Below are positions 1-9,289 of a stretch of 11,328 bases of DNA, one piece after another. A program made the position numbers and the translations under genes. Every line of letters begins with the position of its first letter. Positions within the stretch are counted from its first letter, which is position 1. This DNA is from JBHJHK01 sp050330975 (GTDB lineage Bacteria > Pseudomonadota > Gammaproteobacteria > Competibacterales > Competibacteraceae): positions 1-11,328 of the forward strand of contig JBHJHK010000360.1 of NCBI GenBank assembly GCA_050330975.1, given 5' to 3'. The notes under the pieces were generated by a model. That model saw only the letters and a list, made by a program, of their open reading frames with translations. It was not told the DNA's origin and made no database searches.

Positions 1-712
<712 letters not shown>

Positions 713-717
713 GGGGC

Positions 718-766
718 TCGGCCCTCAAGTGGTGGATCTCAAGTCCCAGACCTCGGATCTCAGGTC
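718..766 (-). repeat. Degenerate tandem heptamer repeat between SDR and GntR genes
   Basis: Read on the minus strand, the gap splits into seven consecutive 7-mers: GACCTGA, GATCCGA, GGTCTGG, then GACTTGA, GATCCAC, CACTTGA, GGGCCGA. They approximate a GAyCyGA consensus. The first unit contains the TGA stop of the SDR gene, and the last ends 5 nt before the GntR ATG. The clearest internal match on the plus strand is GGATCTCAAGTC (734-745) against GGATCTCAGGTC (755-766). It could be a slippage-derived spacer or an autoregulatory site; the sequence does not decide. Confidence 0.6.
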
Positions 767-1539
767 ATGGACCAGCCACCGGCGACGTCGCACACCTGGC
801 CGGTGATAAAATCCGCCCCCTTTGAGGTCAAGAACAAGGCGGCGTGGGCCACATCCAAAGGGGTACCAAAGCGGCCCAGGGGCGTCTGTTGGCGGATGCG
901 TTGGTTGAGTTCGGGATCCACCCCGGCCATGAGGGGGGTATCGATGCGCCCCGGTGCTAGGGCGTTGACGGTGATATTGTAAGGCCCCAGCTCCCCCGCC
1001 AGGTGGCGGGTCATGCCTATGAGGGCGGCTTTGGTGGTGGCGTAGTGGACGCCGATAAAATCGCAATAGCTGCGCCCGGCCACCGAGGCCATGTTGACGA
1101 TGCGGCCAAAGCGCCCCGCCATCATGGGGGGGACCACGGCCCGGATGGCGTAAAACGCCCCGTTCAAGTTCACATCCACCACCCGGTGCCATTCGTCCAA
1201 GGCCATTTCTCCCGCCTTGGCGGCCCGGCCGGCGTGCTTGGGGGAGATGCCGGCGTTGTTGATGAGGGTATCCACCGTCCCCCAGGCCCGACTGACCTCG
1301 GCCATGGTGGCTTCCACCTGGGCCGCCTCGGCGCAGTCCACGGCAAAGGCCAGGGCTTGCCCCCCGGCGGCGGTGATGGCCCTAGCGCTCTGCTGGGCGT
1401 TGTCCCCGTCGATGTCCAAGACCGCCACCCTGGCGCCATGGGCCCCATAGGTGGCCGCCAACTGGCGGCCGATGCCGCGACCGGCGCCGGTGACCACCAC
1501 TAATCGATCTCGATGGCAGAGCAAATCCGCTGAATCCAT
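760..1539 (-). CDS. SDR-family NAD(P)-dependent oxidoreductase (FabG-like)
   Basis: Classical short-chain dehydrogenase of 259 aa, within the usual ~250 aa range. It has a Rossmann fold with the nucleotide-binding motif TGAGRGIG at residues 17-24. D42 at the end of the second strand favours NAD over NADP. Other motifs are the structural NNAG at 94-97, N124 in DVNLNG, catalytic S152 in NMASVAG, and Y166/K170 in YATTK, so the active-site tetrad is complete. The start is the ATG at 1537-1539, which has a GGGAGA Shine-Dalgarno 8 nt upstream. The frame stays open 24 codons further up, but that extension has no family-like sequence. It is first in a minus-strand pair with the GntR regulator and is divergent from the ABC operon. 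It probably oxidises or reduces a hydroxy/keto intermediate of the imported substrate in the cytoplasm. The exact substrate cannot be read from the sequence. Confidence 0.93.
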   Translation of the reverse strand: MDSADLLCHRDRLVVVTGAGRGIGRQLAATYGAHGARVAVLDIDGDNAQQSARAITAAGGQALAFAVDCAEAAQVEATMAEVSRAWGTVDTLINNAGISPKHAGRAAKAGEMALDEWHRVVDVNLNGAFYAIRAVVPPMMAGRFGRIVNMASVAGRSYCDFIGVHYATTKAALIGMTRHLAGELGPYNITVNALAPGRIDTPLMAGVDPELNQRIRQQTPLGRFGTPLDVAHAALFLTSKGADFITGQVCDVAGGWSMT

Positions 1540-1574
1540 GGAACCATTCTCCCGGCACAAGACGAGAAAAACAG

Positions 1575-1603
1575 GTTGCCAGACAACTAGGCAGGTGCTA
1601 GTT
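1575..1603. promoter_or_regulatory. Overlapping inverted repeats, candidate GntR operator
   Basis: Two perfect dyads overlap in the divergent SDR/liv control region: GTTG-ccaga-CAAC (1575-1587) and AACTAG-gcaggtg-CTAGTT (1585-1603). The core TTGCCAGACAA resembles the short TTGT..ACAA-type palindromes bound by FadR/FCD regulators. Assignment to the neighbouring GntR protein is inference. I found no convincing -35/-10 pair for either direction. Confidence 0.4.
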
Positions 1604-1642
1604 TTCTGCAAAAATAGGTCTCAATGGGTTTAGCTTAGCAAA

Positions 1643-1658
1643 GGGTCTTGGAAGACCC
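1643..1658. promoter_or_regulatory. 16-bp palindrome upstream of liv operon
   Basis: GGGTCTT-gg-AAGACCC is a perfect 7-bp-arm inverted repeat with a 2-bp centre. It lies 77 bp upstream of the binding-protein start codon. It could be a protein-binding site or a tight leader hairpin. The very short loop argues for a DNA dyad rather than an RNA stem. Confidence 0.4.
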
Positions 1659-1735
1659 AACTACCAGAGCCACCTTGCGGCTTCGAGCCGTCATAAAAAC
1701 GCAACCGTACCCAATCCATCGAGGAGGATCGTGCC

Positions 1736-2950
1736 GTGTCGAAGGCATCGCTGTGCCGTGGGCTGTTGGCCTTTGCCCTACTGCTGGGGGGGGGAACCAC
1801 CCAAGCCGAAGTCACCTTGGGGGCGCTATTTCCCCTGAGTGGTCCCTTGGCCGTCCTGGGTCAAGAGAGTTTTCGCGGCGTCGAGCTGGCCGCCGAGGCC
1901 CGCAACGCCCAAGGCGGTATCAACGGCGAGCCCATCGAGCTCATCATGGGGGACGCCGTGGACAACAACCAGGCGGTGGGGGAGGCCAGGCGGTTGATTT
2001 CCGTGGCGGGGGTCGAGGCCATCCTGGGGACCTATTCCTCGTCCCGGTCCTTTGCCGCCAGCCAGGCCGCCGAACTCAGCGGCGTGCCCTACTTCGAGTT
2101 GGGGGCCATTTCCGACCCCATCACCGAGCGGGGTTTTCAGTACCTGTTCCGCCTCAATCCCACCGCCCAGGACTTTGCTGAAACCATCGTCGACGCCGTC
2201 CCCGACGCCCTAGCCCCCGCCCTGGGCCTCGACCCCGAGACGCTCAAGGTGGCCATCATCCACGAGGACAGCCTCTACGGCCAGACGGTGGCGGGCTTCC
2301 AAAAAGAGCGAGCCGCTGAGCGGGGCCTCAATGTGGTCGAGGTACTGCCCTACTCCGCCAAGGCGGTGGATTTGTCGTCGGTGATCCTGCGCCTCAAGGG
2401 GGCCGAGGTGGACGCGGTGCTCCAGACCAGCTACCAAAACGATACCGTGTTGTTTTTGCAGCAGTCCCAGGACTTTGACTTCAGTCCGGCCATGGTCATC
2501 GGCACCGGCGGGGGTTACTCCTTGAAGGATAGCTACGAGGCCGTGGGAGCAACGGGGATGGAGGGCAAGTTCAACGTCGACTTTCCCCAGTACCGCCTCA
2601 ACCCCGAAGCCACCCCGGGCATTGACGACTTTATCCAGCGCTACCAGGATAAATACGGCCACTTTCCCCGCTCCGGCCATTCCTTGGCCAACTTTTTCGG
2701 TGCCAATGCGGTATTTGACATCCTCGCCGCCGCCGAATCCCTGGAGGCCGACGCCGTTCGCGCCGCCGCCATGGCCATGGATCAGCCGATCAACCAATCG
2801 GTGACCGGCTGGGGGGTCAAGTTCGATGAAAAGGGCCAAAATCAACGGGGACGGGCCTATATGATGCAGTGGCAAGACGGCGAGCTGGTCACCGTCCACC
2901 CCCCGGAGGTGGCCGTGGCTGAGATCCTGCCCGACGGGCGCCACCGCTGA
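1736..2950 (+). CDS. Liv-type ABC transporter periplasmic substrate-binding protein
   Basis: High-affinity solute receptor of a branched-chain-amino-acid-type (HAAT) ABC importer, in the Peripla_BP_6/LivK family, 404 aa. The GTG start at 1736 has a strong GAGGAGG 8 nt upstream. An N-terminal signal peptide has a hydrophobic core (GLLAFALLLGGG), and likely signal peptidase I cleavage after TTQA at residue 24. It is not a lipoprotein, since no lipobox is present. The mature start EVTLGALFPLSGPLAVLGQ and the GTYSSSRSFAASQAAEL region are typical of the family's first lobe and ligand-contact loop. It is the first gene of the importer operon; the permease follows 27 bp later. Family members bind branched-chain amino acids, amides, urea or aromatic acids, so the ligand cannot be assigned. 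A run of nine G lies in the signal-peptide codons (1786-1794). Confidence 0.93.
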   Translation: MSKASLCRGLLAFALLLGGGTTQAEVTLGALFPLSGPLAVLGQESFRGVELAAEARNAQGGINGEPIELIMGDAVDNNQAVGEARRLISVAGVEAILGTYSSSRSFAASQAAELSGVPYFELGAISDPITERGFQYLFRLNPTAQDFAETIVDAVPDALAPALGLDPETLKVAIIHEDSLYGQTVAGFQKERAAERGLNVVEVLPYSAKAVDLSSVILRLKGAEVDAVLQTSYQNDTVLFLQQSQDFDFSPAMVIGTGGGYSLKDSYEAVGATGMEGKFNVDFPQYRLNPEATPGIDDFIQRYQDKYGHFPRSGHSLANFFGANAVFDILAAAESLEADAVRAAAMAMDQPINQSVTGWGVKFDEKGQNQRGRAYMMQWQDGELVTVHPPEVAVAEILPDGRHR

Positions 2951-2977
2951 CGTCGGCGCCGAGCCCCGCCCCCAATC

Positions 2978-3850
2978 GTGGATATCTTCCTCCAGCTGGT
3001 CGCCAACGGCGTGGTGTTGGGGGGGATGTACGCCCTCATCGCCGTGGGCCTGACCTTGATCTTCGGCGTGGTGAGGGTGATCAACTTCGCCCACGGCGAG
3101 CTCCTCATGGTGGGCATGTACACCGTCTATCTCATCACCGCCGCCACTGGTCTCCACCCCTACCTCACGGCGTTGCCGGTCATGGGGCTGTTATTTGTCG
3201 TCGGGTTGACCATCCAGTGGCTGATTATCCAGCCGCTGTTGAACGCCAAGCACGAAATCCAAATCTTCGCCACGGTGGGTTTGTCCACGGCGTTGATCAA
3301 TCTGGCCTTGTTGGTGTTTGGCGCCGACCTCCAGGCGGCGCCGGCGGCTTTTGCCCGCTCCCGCACCCAGTTGGGGGAGGTATCGTTGGTCAACGGTCAC
3401 CTGCTGATGTTGGCGGTGGCCGTGGTGGTGATCGTCGGGTTACACGTGTTTTTGCACCACAGCCGTTTCGGCCGGGCCATCCGCGCCACCGCCCAGCACC
3501 GAGAGGCGGCAGCCCTCATGGGCATCGATGTCCACCGGGTCTACCGGGTGACCTTTGGCATCGGCGCCGCCTGTGTAGGGCTGGCGGCGGCGTTGATGAT
3601 GGGGTTGTACCCGGTGTTTCCCACCGTGGGGACCTATTTCGTCCTCACCGCCTTTGTGGTGACGGTATTGGGGGGGATGGGCAGTTTGTTTGGCGCCTTG
3701 ATCGGCGCCATGATCATCGGCCTGGTGGATTCCCTGAGCGGCTATTACATAGCCCCAGACCTCAAGGAAGTCGTCTACTTTGTTTTGTTTCTCGCCATCC
3801 TCCTGGTCCGGCCCACGGGGCTGTTTGGCCTGGGGCGCGGGTCGGAATAG
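2978..3850 (+). CDS. livH: Liv-type ABC transporter permease, LivH family
   Basis: Inner-membrane permease of 290 aa, the usual LivH length, in the BPD_transp_2 family. The N-terminus DIFLQLVANGVVLGGMYALIAVGLTLIFGVVRVINFAHGE is split here as two recognisable parts: the LVANGVVLGGMYALIAVGL helix and the highly conserved VINFAHGE motif. Eight or so hydrophobic segments follow. The cytoplasmic coupling region FGRAIRATAQHREAAALMGI contacts the ATPases. The C-terminus shows the GGMGSLFGALIGA glycine-rich helix. The GTG at 2978 is the only reasonable start: an in-frame stop lies at 2948-2950, and the next ATG would remove the first helix. No good Shine-Dalgarno is visible, so translation may be coupled to the binding protein ending 27 bp upstream. 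The symbol reflects family, not proven substrate. Confidence 0.93.
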   Translation: MDIFLQLVANGVVLGGMYALIAVGLTLIFGVVRVINFAHGELLMVGMYTVYLITAATGLHPYLTALPVMGLLFVVGLTIQWLIIQPLLNAKHEIQIFATVGLSTALINLALLVFGADLQAAPAAFARSRTQLGEVSLVNGHLLMLAVAVVVIVGLHVFLHHSRFGRAIRATAQHREAAALMGIDVHRVYRVTFGIGAACVGLAAALMMGLYPVFPTVGTYFVLTAFVVTVLGGMGSLFGALIGAMIIGLVDSLSGYYIAPDLKEVVYFVLFLAILLVRPTGLFGLGRGSE

Positions 3851-3866
3851 GGGAGGCACGGTTCCC

Positions 3867-5670
<1,804 letters not shown>

Positions 5671-5693
<23 letters not shown>

Positions 5694-6381
5694 GGTCTAT
5701 GCCGGCTACGGCAAGGTCACCGTGGTGGAAGACCTGACCTTGACCGTGGAGCCCGGGGAGGTGGTGACCCTCATCGGCGCCAACGGCGCCGGCAAGACCA
5801 CCACTTTGCGGGCCATCAGCGGGCTGATGGGCACATCTCGGGGGAGCATCCACTTCGAGGGAGCCGACATCACCCGGGCTTCGGCTCCCGAGCGGGTGGC
5901 CCGGGGTATCACCCTGGTGCCCGAGGGGCGGCAGTTGTTTCCCTTTATGACCGTGTGGGAAAACCTGATGCTGGGGGCCTTTCATCCGGGTGCCCAGGAG
6001 GGGCGGGAAGAGCGTTTGGAGGGGCTATTGCGCTTGTTTCCCCGGGTGGCCGAGCGGTTGCGCCAGCAGGCGGTGTCGTTGTCTGGGGGAGAGCAGCAGA
6101 TGGTGGCCATCGCCCGGGGGCTCATGGCTCGACCCAAGTTGTTGATGCTCGACGAGCCCTCCTTGGGGTTGGCCCCCAAGTTGGTCAAGCAGGTGTTCGA
6201 CACCGTCGCCGCCATCGCCGAGGGGGGGACCACGGTGTTGATCGTCGAGCAAAATGTCTACCACACCCTCAACCTGGCCCACCGGGGCTATGTGTTGGAA
6301 AACGGCCGCATCACCATGGGCGATACCGGGAGTGCGTTGCTCCACAACCCCCACGTCAAGCGGGCTTATTTGGGGATTTGA
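5671..6381 (+). CDS. livF: Liv-type ABC transporter ATP-binding protein, LivF family
   Basis: Second ATPase of the importer, 236 aa, matching the usual LivF length. Walker A is GANGAGKTT at 36-44, the Q-loop region is LVPEGRQLF, the signature is LSGGEQQ at 137-143, and Walker B is LLMLDEPS at 157-164 with catalytic E162. The switch position reads VEQN (Q194) instead of histidine, which is normal for LivF and makes the heterodimer with LivG asymmetric. The ATG at 5671 has GGGGAA 5 nt upstream and overlaps the 3' end of the LivM-LivG gene by 23 bp, so the two are probably translationally coupled. The ATG at 5677 is an alternative. It should pair with the fused LivG domain under the LivH/LivM membrane dimer. 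It is the last gene of the operon and converges on azlD 30 bp later. Confidence 0.94.
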
Positions 6382-6385
6382 GCGG

Positions 6386-6399
6386 GGGGTGCCGACCCC
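6386..6399. terminator. GC hairpin in the livF/azlD convergent gap
   Basis: GGGGT-gccg-ACCCC is a compact perfect stem with a tetraloop, in the 30-bp gap between two convergent stop codons. The position suits a bidirectional terminator. There is no U-tract on either side, so it is not a canonical intrinsic terminator. Confidence 0.4.
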
Positions 6400-6411
6400 T
6401 GCAGGCGGTGG

Positions 6412-6705
6412 TCAAAGCCCGTTGCGCAACAGCCAAACGGCGCCGATTCCCACTGCCATGGTGAGGAGCAGATTTCGGGTGAGCACCGCCGTCCCCAGGG
6501 CCAAGGCCGAGGCGAGCCACTCCACAAAACTCCCTTGGGCCAACAGCACCGTCAACAGCGCCGCGATCAGGCAGCCGGGCAGGGCGTTGAAGCCCCGGGC
6601 CCAGGGGCCCTCGCTGGGGAGGCGTGCCCCCAGCAGACAACCGGCCAGGCGAATGGCAAAGGTGCCGGTGGCCAGGGCGATGATGAGGGGCCAAGGGCTA
6701 TCCAC
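6412..6705 (-). CDS. azlD: AzlD family protein, small subunit of putative branched-chain amino acid exporter
   Basis: Small integral membrane protein of 97 aa, the usual AzlD size. It has a first helix LIIALATGTFAIRLAGCLLG, the family-typical ALPGCLIAALLTVLL helix in the middle, and a final hydrophobic stretch from ALALGTAVLTRNLLLTMAVG onward. AzlD works with AzlC in the LIV-E-type exporter family, which exports branched-chain amino acids or analogues. The GTG start at 6703-6705 overlaps the azlC stop by 8 nt (GTGGATAG), the tight coupling usual for this pair. Because azlC carries a premature stop upstream, reinitiation at azlD may be reduced and the system may be inactive. No other reading is plausible. 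Confidence 0.88.
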   Translation of the reverse strand: MDSPWPLIIALATGTFAIRLAGCLLGARLPSEGPWARGFNALPGCLIAALLTVLLAQGSFVEWLASALALGTAVLTRNLLLTMAVGIGAVWLLRNGL

Positions 6706-7402
6706 GCTGCCGCCACCCTGCAGTGACTGCTCCCACGACCCCTCCCACTGCCAGGGCCCAGGAGGGCTCTAGGGGTGTCGCTGCCACCAGTAGGCCGGTG
6801 GCGGCAATGGCGGCCCCCCAGGGCAGAAGGTCTTCGGCGCCGCGCCACAGGCTGCGCAGGATGGCGATAAAGGCTGCGGCAAAGGCAAAATCCAGCCCGT
6901 AGGCTCGGGGTTCGGGGACGCTGCGGGCGAAGCTCACCCCCAATACGGTGGCTGCGATCCAGACCCCGATTAGGCCAACTCCGCCCCCCACCAGGTACTA
7001 GTAGCCGGCCGGCCGGCTCTGGGCGCGGGTTCGGTGCATGAGGGCCCAATTTTCGTCGGTGGCCAGGTGCACCCCCAGGACGATTTGCCACCAGGGGCGG
7101 CCTTGCAGTTCCTCTCGCAGGGAGGCGGTGATCAGCAGCAGGCGCAGGTTCAAGGCAATCCCCGCTGCGAGGGCGGCCATGGCCCCTGAGCCTGCCGCCA
7201 TCCGCTCCACGGCGACGATTTGGGACGAACCGGCGAATACGGCCATCCCCATCACTCCCGTCTCTAGGCCATCCATCCCGGCTTGGGCCGCCAGCACCCC
7301 GAAGGCGACGCCGTAGATGGCCACGCCCAGGGCTAGGGGGGTGATGTCCCATAGTCCCGCGCGAAATTCTCCCGCTGGCTTCAGTGATCCGACCCCCGTC
7401 AC
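6698..7402 (-). pseudogene. azlC: azlC, interrupted by one in-frame TAG codon
   Basis: Large subunit of the AzlCD exporter family. The first part carries TPLALGVAIYGVAFGVLAAQAG, VFAGSSQIVAVERM and HLATDENWALMHRTR, all diagnostic of AzlC. Reading stops at a TAG (6998-7000) after RPAGY. The same frame then continues without a shift as YLVGGGVGLIGVWIAATVLG to a normal C-terminus ending in a TAG at 6698, overlapping azlD. Without the internal stop the product is about 234 aa, the usual AzlC size. It is therefore a full-length gene with a single nonsense codon, not a truncation or frameshift. I place the start at the GTG at 7400-7402, which has GAGG 8 nt upstream and suits the promoter at 7441-7469. 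An in-frame ATG at 7430-7432 is possible but would make the transcript nearly leaderless. It could be a true loss of function, a sequencing error or, less likely, a suppressed codon. Confidence 0.85.
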
Positions 7403-7433
7403 CCTTCTCACCTCGATTTTTTGGCCAAACATA

Positions 7434-7469
7434 GTTCGTCAAGATAAACAGTGGCGGATTGTTCGTCAA
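7434..7469. promoter_or_regulatory. Direct repeat flanking the azlC promoter, candidate XRE operator
   Basis: GTTCGTCAA occurs twice in the same orientation, at 7434-7442 and 7461-7469, with 27 bp between equivalent positions. One copy covers the -35 box and the other sits at the predicted transcription start, where a bound protein would block RNA polymerase. The divergent XRE-cupin gene is the obvious candidate binder (inference). Confidence 0.45.
7441..7469 (-). promoter_or_regulatory. Sigma70-like promoter for azlCD
   Basis: On the minus strand there is a -35 TTGACG (7464-7469), a 17-bp spacer and a -10 TATCTT (7441-7446). Transcription would begin near 7434, giving a leader of about 30 nt to the GTG start of azlC. 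This supports the downstream GTG over the ATG at 7432. Confidence 0.6.
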
Positions 7470-7510
7470 AAAGAACGTTGTTTCTTTGAGCGGACAGGAG
7501 GGGTGGAGCT

Positions 7511-8059
7511 GTGGAACCGACTGAATTGATAGCCAAAGCCGTGGCGCGGGAGAGAACCCGGGCGGGTCTGAGCCTTTCGGCCTTGGCGGCCAAGGCGGGT
7601 CTGGCGAAATCCACTTTGTCCCAGTTGGAGGCTGGGCGGGGAAATCCGAGCATTGAAACCCTGTGGGCCATTGCTTCCGCCCTGGCCATTCCCTTTAGTT
7701 ATTTGTTCGAAGTGGTGACACCGGAGCGGACTCTCATCCGGGCCCACGAGGGGAAGCCGGTGATGGCCGACGCTACGACCTTTTCCGCGGTGCTCTTGGC
7801 CGATTGTCCCCCGACGAGTCGCCGTGACCTCTATCGGATTACCCTGGGGAGCGGTGCCATGCGCCGCGCCGAGCCCCATCCCCCAGGGACCGTGGAGCAC
7901 GCTTTGGTTTGCAGTGGTCGGGTGCGCCTTGGCCCCTTGGAGTGTCCCGAGGAACTCGACAGTGGTGATTATTACCGCTACCCCGCCGATGTACCCCATG
8001 GCTACAGGGCCCTGTCAGGGGTGGCTATCCTATTGCTGGTGATGGAAAGCCCCCATTAG
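7511..8059 (+). CDS. XRE-family regulator with C-terminal cupin domain
   Basis: Two-domain transcription factor of 182 aa. Residues ~5-65 form a lambda-repressor-type helix-turn-helix (ALAAKAGLAKSTLSQLEAGR and NPSIETLWAIASAL), followed by the usual link PFSYLFEVV. Residues ~85-180 form a small cupin barrel with H123, E129, H130 and H163 as possible metal or ligand contacts. The HxH pattern of metal cupins is not complete. The GTG start has AGGAGGG 8 nt upstream. The family typically senses a small metabolite in the cupin and regulates adjacent transport or catabolic genes. Here it is divergent from azlCD with a 108-bp shared gap (to the GTG start of azlC) that holds repeats over the azlC promoter, so it probably controls azlCD and itself. 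It ends 45 bp before the convergent exonuclease stop. Confidence 0.92.
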   Translation: MEPTELIAKAVARERTRAGLSLSALAAKAGLAKSTLSQLEAGRGNPSIETLWAIASALAIPFSYLFEVVTPERTLIRAHEGKPVMADATTFSAVLLADCPPTSRRDLYRITLGSGAMRRAEPHPPGTVEHALVCSGRVRLGPLECPEELDSGDYYRYPADVPHGYRALSGVAILLLVMESPH

Positions 8060-8104
8060 GCCGCCGGGGGCTCCCATGGTCTGTGTTGGAACCATTGCTG
8101 CCCA

Positions 8105-8722
8105 TTACCGCTGGGACACTTTTCCGGTGACCTCGACCCTGGCACCGCGGCGCAACAGTGCTTTGTAGAGTTCGGTGATGTTGCGGCAATCGTCGATACC
8201 CCGGTGGTGTCGGCCTTGGAGAGGTAGGTCGAGGGCTTGCAGCATGCCCGCCATGCCCGGGGCCTTGGCAGTGCCCATGCTCTGGCCAAAGGGGCGCTTG
8301 ACGTTTTGCCAGCGGCGGTAGATGGCCGGTACTGTCTTCAAGGGGGGGATGGTGGCGGCACACTGGGTGGGCAGCATGGTTTTTAAATCCCAGTCGCCAC
8401 AGGTGACCATGAGGGCGTTGCCGTCGTGGAGGCCGTGGTGGGCGAGCCAGGCTTGGTGGCTAGCGAACACGGTGGGGAACCGGTCGGCGGCATCCACATC
8501 CCGCTGGTCAATGCCAGTGAGGGCTTTGCAAAACGCCGTCAAGGTGGGGTGGTAGTGGGGGCGTACAAAGGCCTCAAAGCTGTCCACAACCGTCAAAGAG
8601 GATAGCTCCAGAAGCACCGAGGGAAACTCGATGATTTCCTGGGGATGTGGTGGGTCTGTGTCGTCGCAGGTGGCCTCAAAATCCAGGATGATGGCATGGG
8701 TAAAATCTTGGGTGATAGTCAC
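8105..8722 (-). CDS. DEDDh 3'-5' exonuclease (KapD/ERI-1-like)
   Basis: Nuclease of the DnaQ-like RNase H fold, 205 aa. Exo I is D14 and E16 in ILDFEATC. Exo II is D112 in TCGDWDLKTML. Exo III is H173 and D178 in HRGIDDCRNI. All five acidic/histidine catalytic positions are present, so it should be an active two-metal exonuclease trimming RNA or ssDNA 3' ends. The arrangement FEATC...GDWDL...HRGIDD is that of the ERI-1/KapD group. The GTG at 8720-8722 overlaps the TGA of the upstream cupin gene (GTGA), which indicates translational coupling. The open frame continues to 8866, but that part is antisense-like, rich in H and R, and lies inside the cupin gene. The natural substrate of bacterial members is poorly defined. 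Confidence is high for the fold and low for the role. Confidence 0.9.
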   Translation of the reverse strand: MTITQDFTHAIILDFEATCDDTDPPHPQEIIEFPSVLLELSSLTVVDSFEAFVRPHYHPTLTAFCKALTGIDQRDVDAADRFPTVFASHQAWLAHHGLHDGNALMVTCGDWDLKTMLPTQCAATIPPLKTVPAIYRRWQNVKRPFGQSMGTAKAPGMAGMLQALDLPLQGRHHRGIDDCRNITELYKALLRRGARVEVTGKVSQR

Positions 8723-9099
8723 GAGTTCGCCAATTGCTCCTCGATGCTGCGGGTGCGGTCGGTGACCACATCGCCAGTGTGCTGGGTGGTCACGGTTTCG
8801 ACCAAGACGATCCAGCACTCTTCCCGGGCTACGGGATTGTGTAAGGTGCCTTTGGGGACGATGCAAAATTCGCCGGGATTCAAAACCACTTCTTGATCAT
8901 TTTCAAACTGAATGACCAGTTGGCCGCGAATGACTTGGAACAGCTCATCTTCATCGTCGTGCTTGTGCCAAGCCAATTGGCCTTTGACCTTGGCGACTTT
9001 GATGTATTGGTCGTTGACCTGTCCTACTACCCTAGGTGACCAATAGTTGGTGAGTTGGTTAAAGGCGGCCTCAAGATTAATGCTTTGTATTGGATGCAC
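8719..9099 (-). CDS. Small cupin-domain protein
   Basis: Single-domain cupin of 126 aa. The metal-site motif is intact: H45, H47 and E52 in WHKHDDEDELF, with H87 in KGTLHNPV as the fourth ligand. The proline/glycine turn LNPGEFCIVPKG is typical of the fold. It probably binds a divalent metal and acts as an isomerase, dioxygenase or sensor-like protein; the sequence gives no substrate. The GTG start at 9097-9099 has GAGG 8 nt upstream. It is the first gene of a two-gene minus-strand operon with the exonuclease, joined by a 4-nt overlap. A TAGAAT hexamer at 9163-9168 (minus strand) could be a -10 box, but no matching -35 is seen. It sits at the edge where GC-rich coding DNA gives way to AT-rich DNA. 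Confidence 0.88.
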   Translation of the reverse strand: MHPIQSINLEAAFNQLTNYWSPRVVGQVNDQYIKVAKVKGQLAWHKHDDEDELFQVIRGQLVIQFENDQEVVLNPGEFCIVPKGTLHNPVAREECWIVLVETVTTQHTGDVVTDRTRSIEEQLANS

Positions 9100-9209
9100 G
9101 GTGGGATCCTCTCGGTGTCAAGGTCAGTCAAGATGTATTTGTGCCGTTGTTGGGTGTGTTCTATTCTAATCGGCTTGGGCTCGCTAGGGATGTCCCAGGT
9201 TGTCACAGA

Positions 9210-9237
9210 TGAATAACCGAAAGTGAATAACCGAAAG
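9210..9237. repeat. Two tandem copies of a 14-bp unit
   Basis: TGAATAACCGAAAG occurs twice back to back, at 9210-9223 and 9224-9237, with no mismatch. It is a recent duplication in noncoding DNA upstream of the cupin gene. Confidence 0.85.
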
Positions 9238-9289
9238 CCGGATCGTTTTTGAACTAGTTATGTTTGAGTCGTGAGTATAGGGACAATTC

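Noticed and set aside
2210..3157. 315-codon minus-strand frame across the binding protein and livH
   Set aside because: It is antisense to two well-supported genes, spans their boundary, and has H/G/D-rich non-protein-like composition.
3780..3866. N-terminal extension of the LivM-LivG fusion to a TTG at 3780
   Set aside because: It would overlap the livH end by about 70 bp and encodes non-homologous C/W/G-rich sequence. A Shine-Dalgarno supports the TTG at 3867.
8060..8104. Terminator in the XRE/exonuclease convergent gap
   Set aside because: Only a weak ATGGT/ACCAT stem with a 10-nt loop and no U-tract is seen; not enough to call.
8723..8866. N-terminal 48-codon extension of the exonuclease
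   Set aside because: It lies antiparallel-free but out of frame inside the cupin gene and is H/R/P-rich. The GTGA overlap gives a clear start at 8722.
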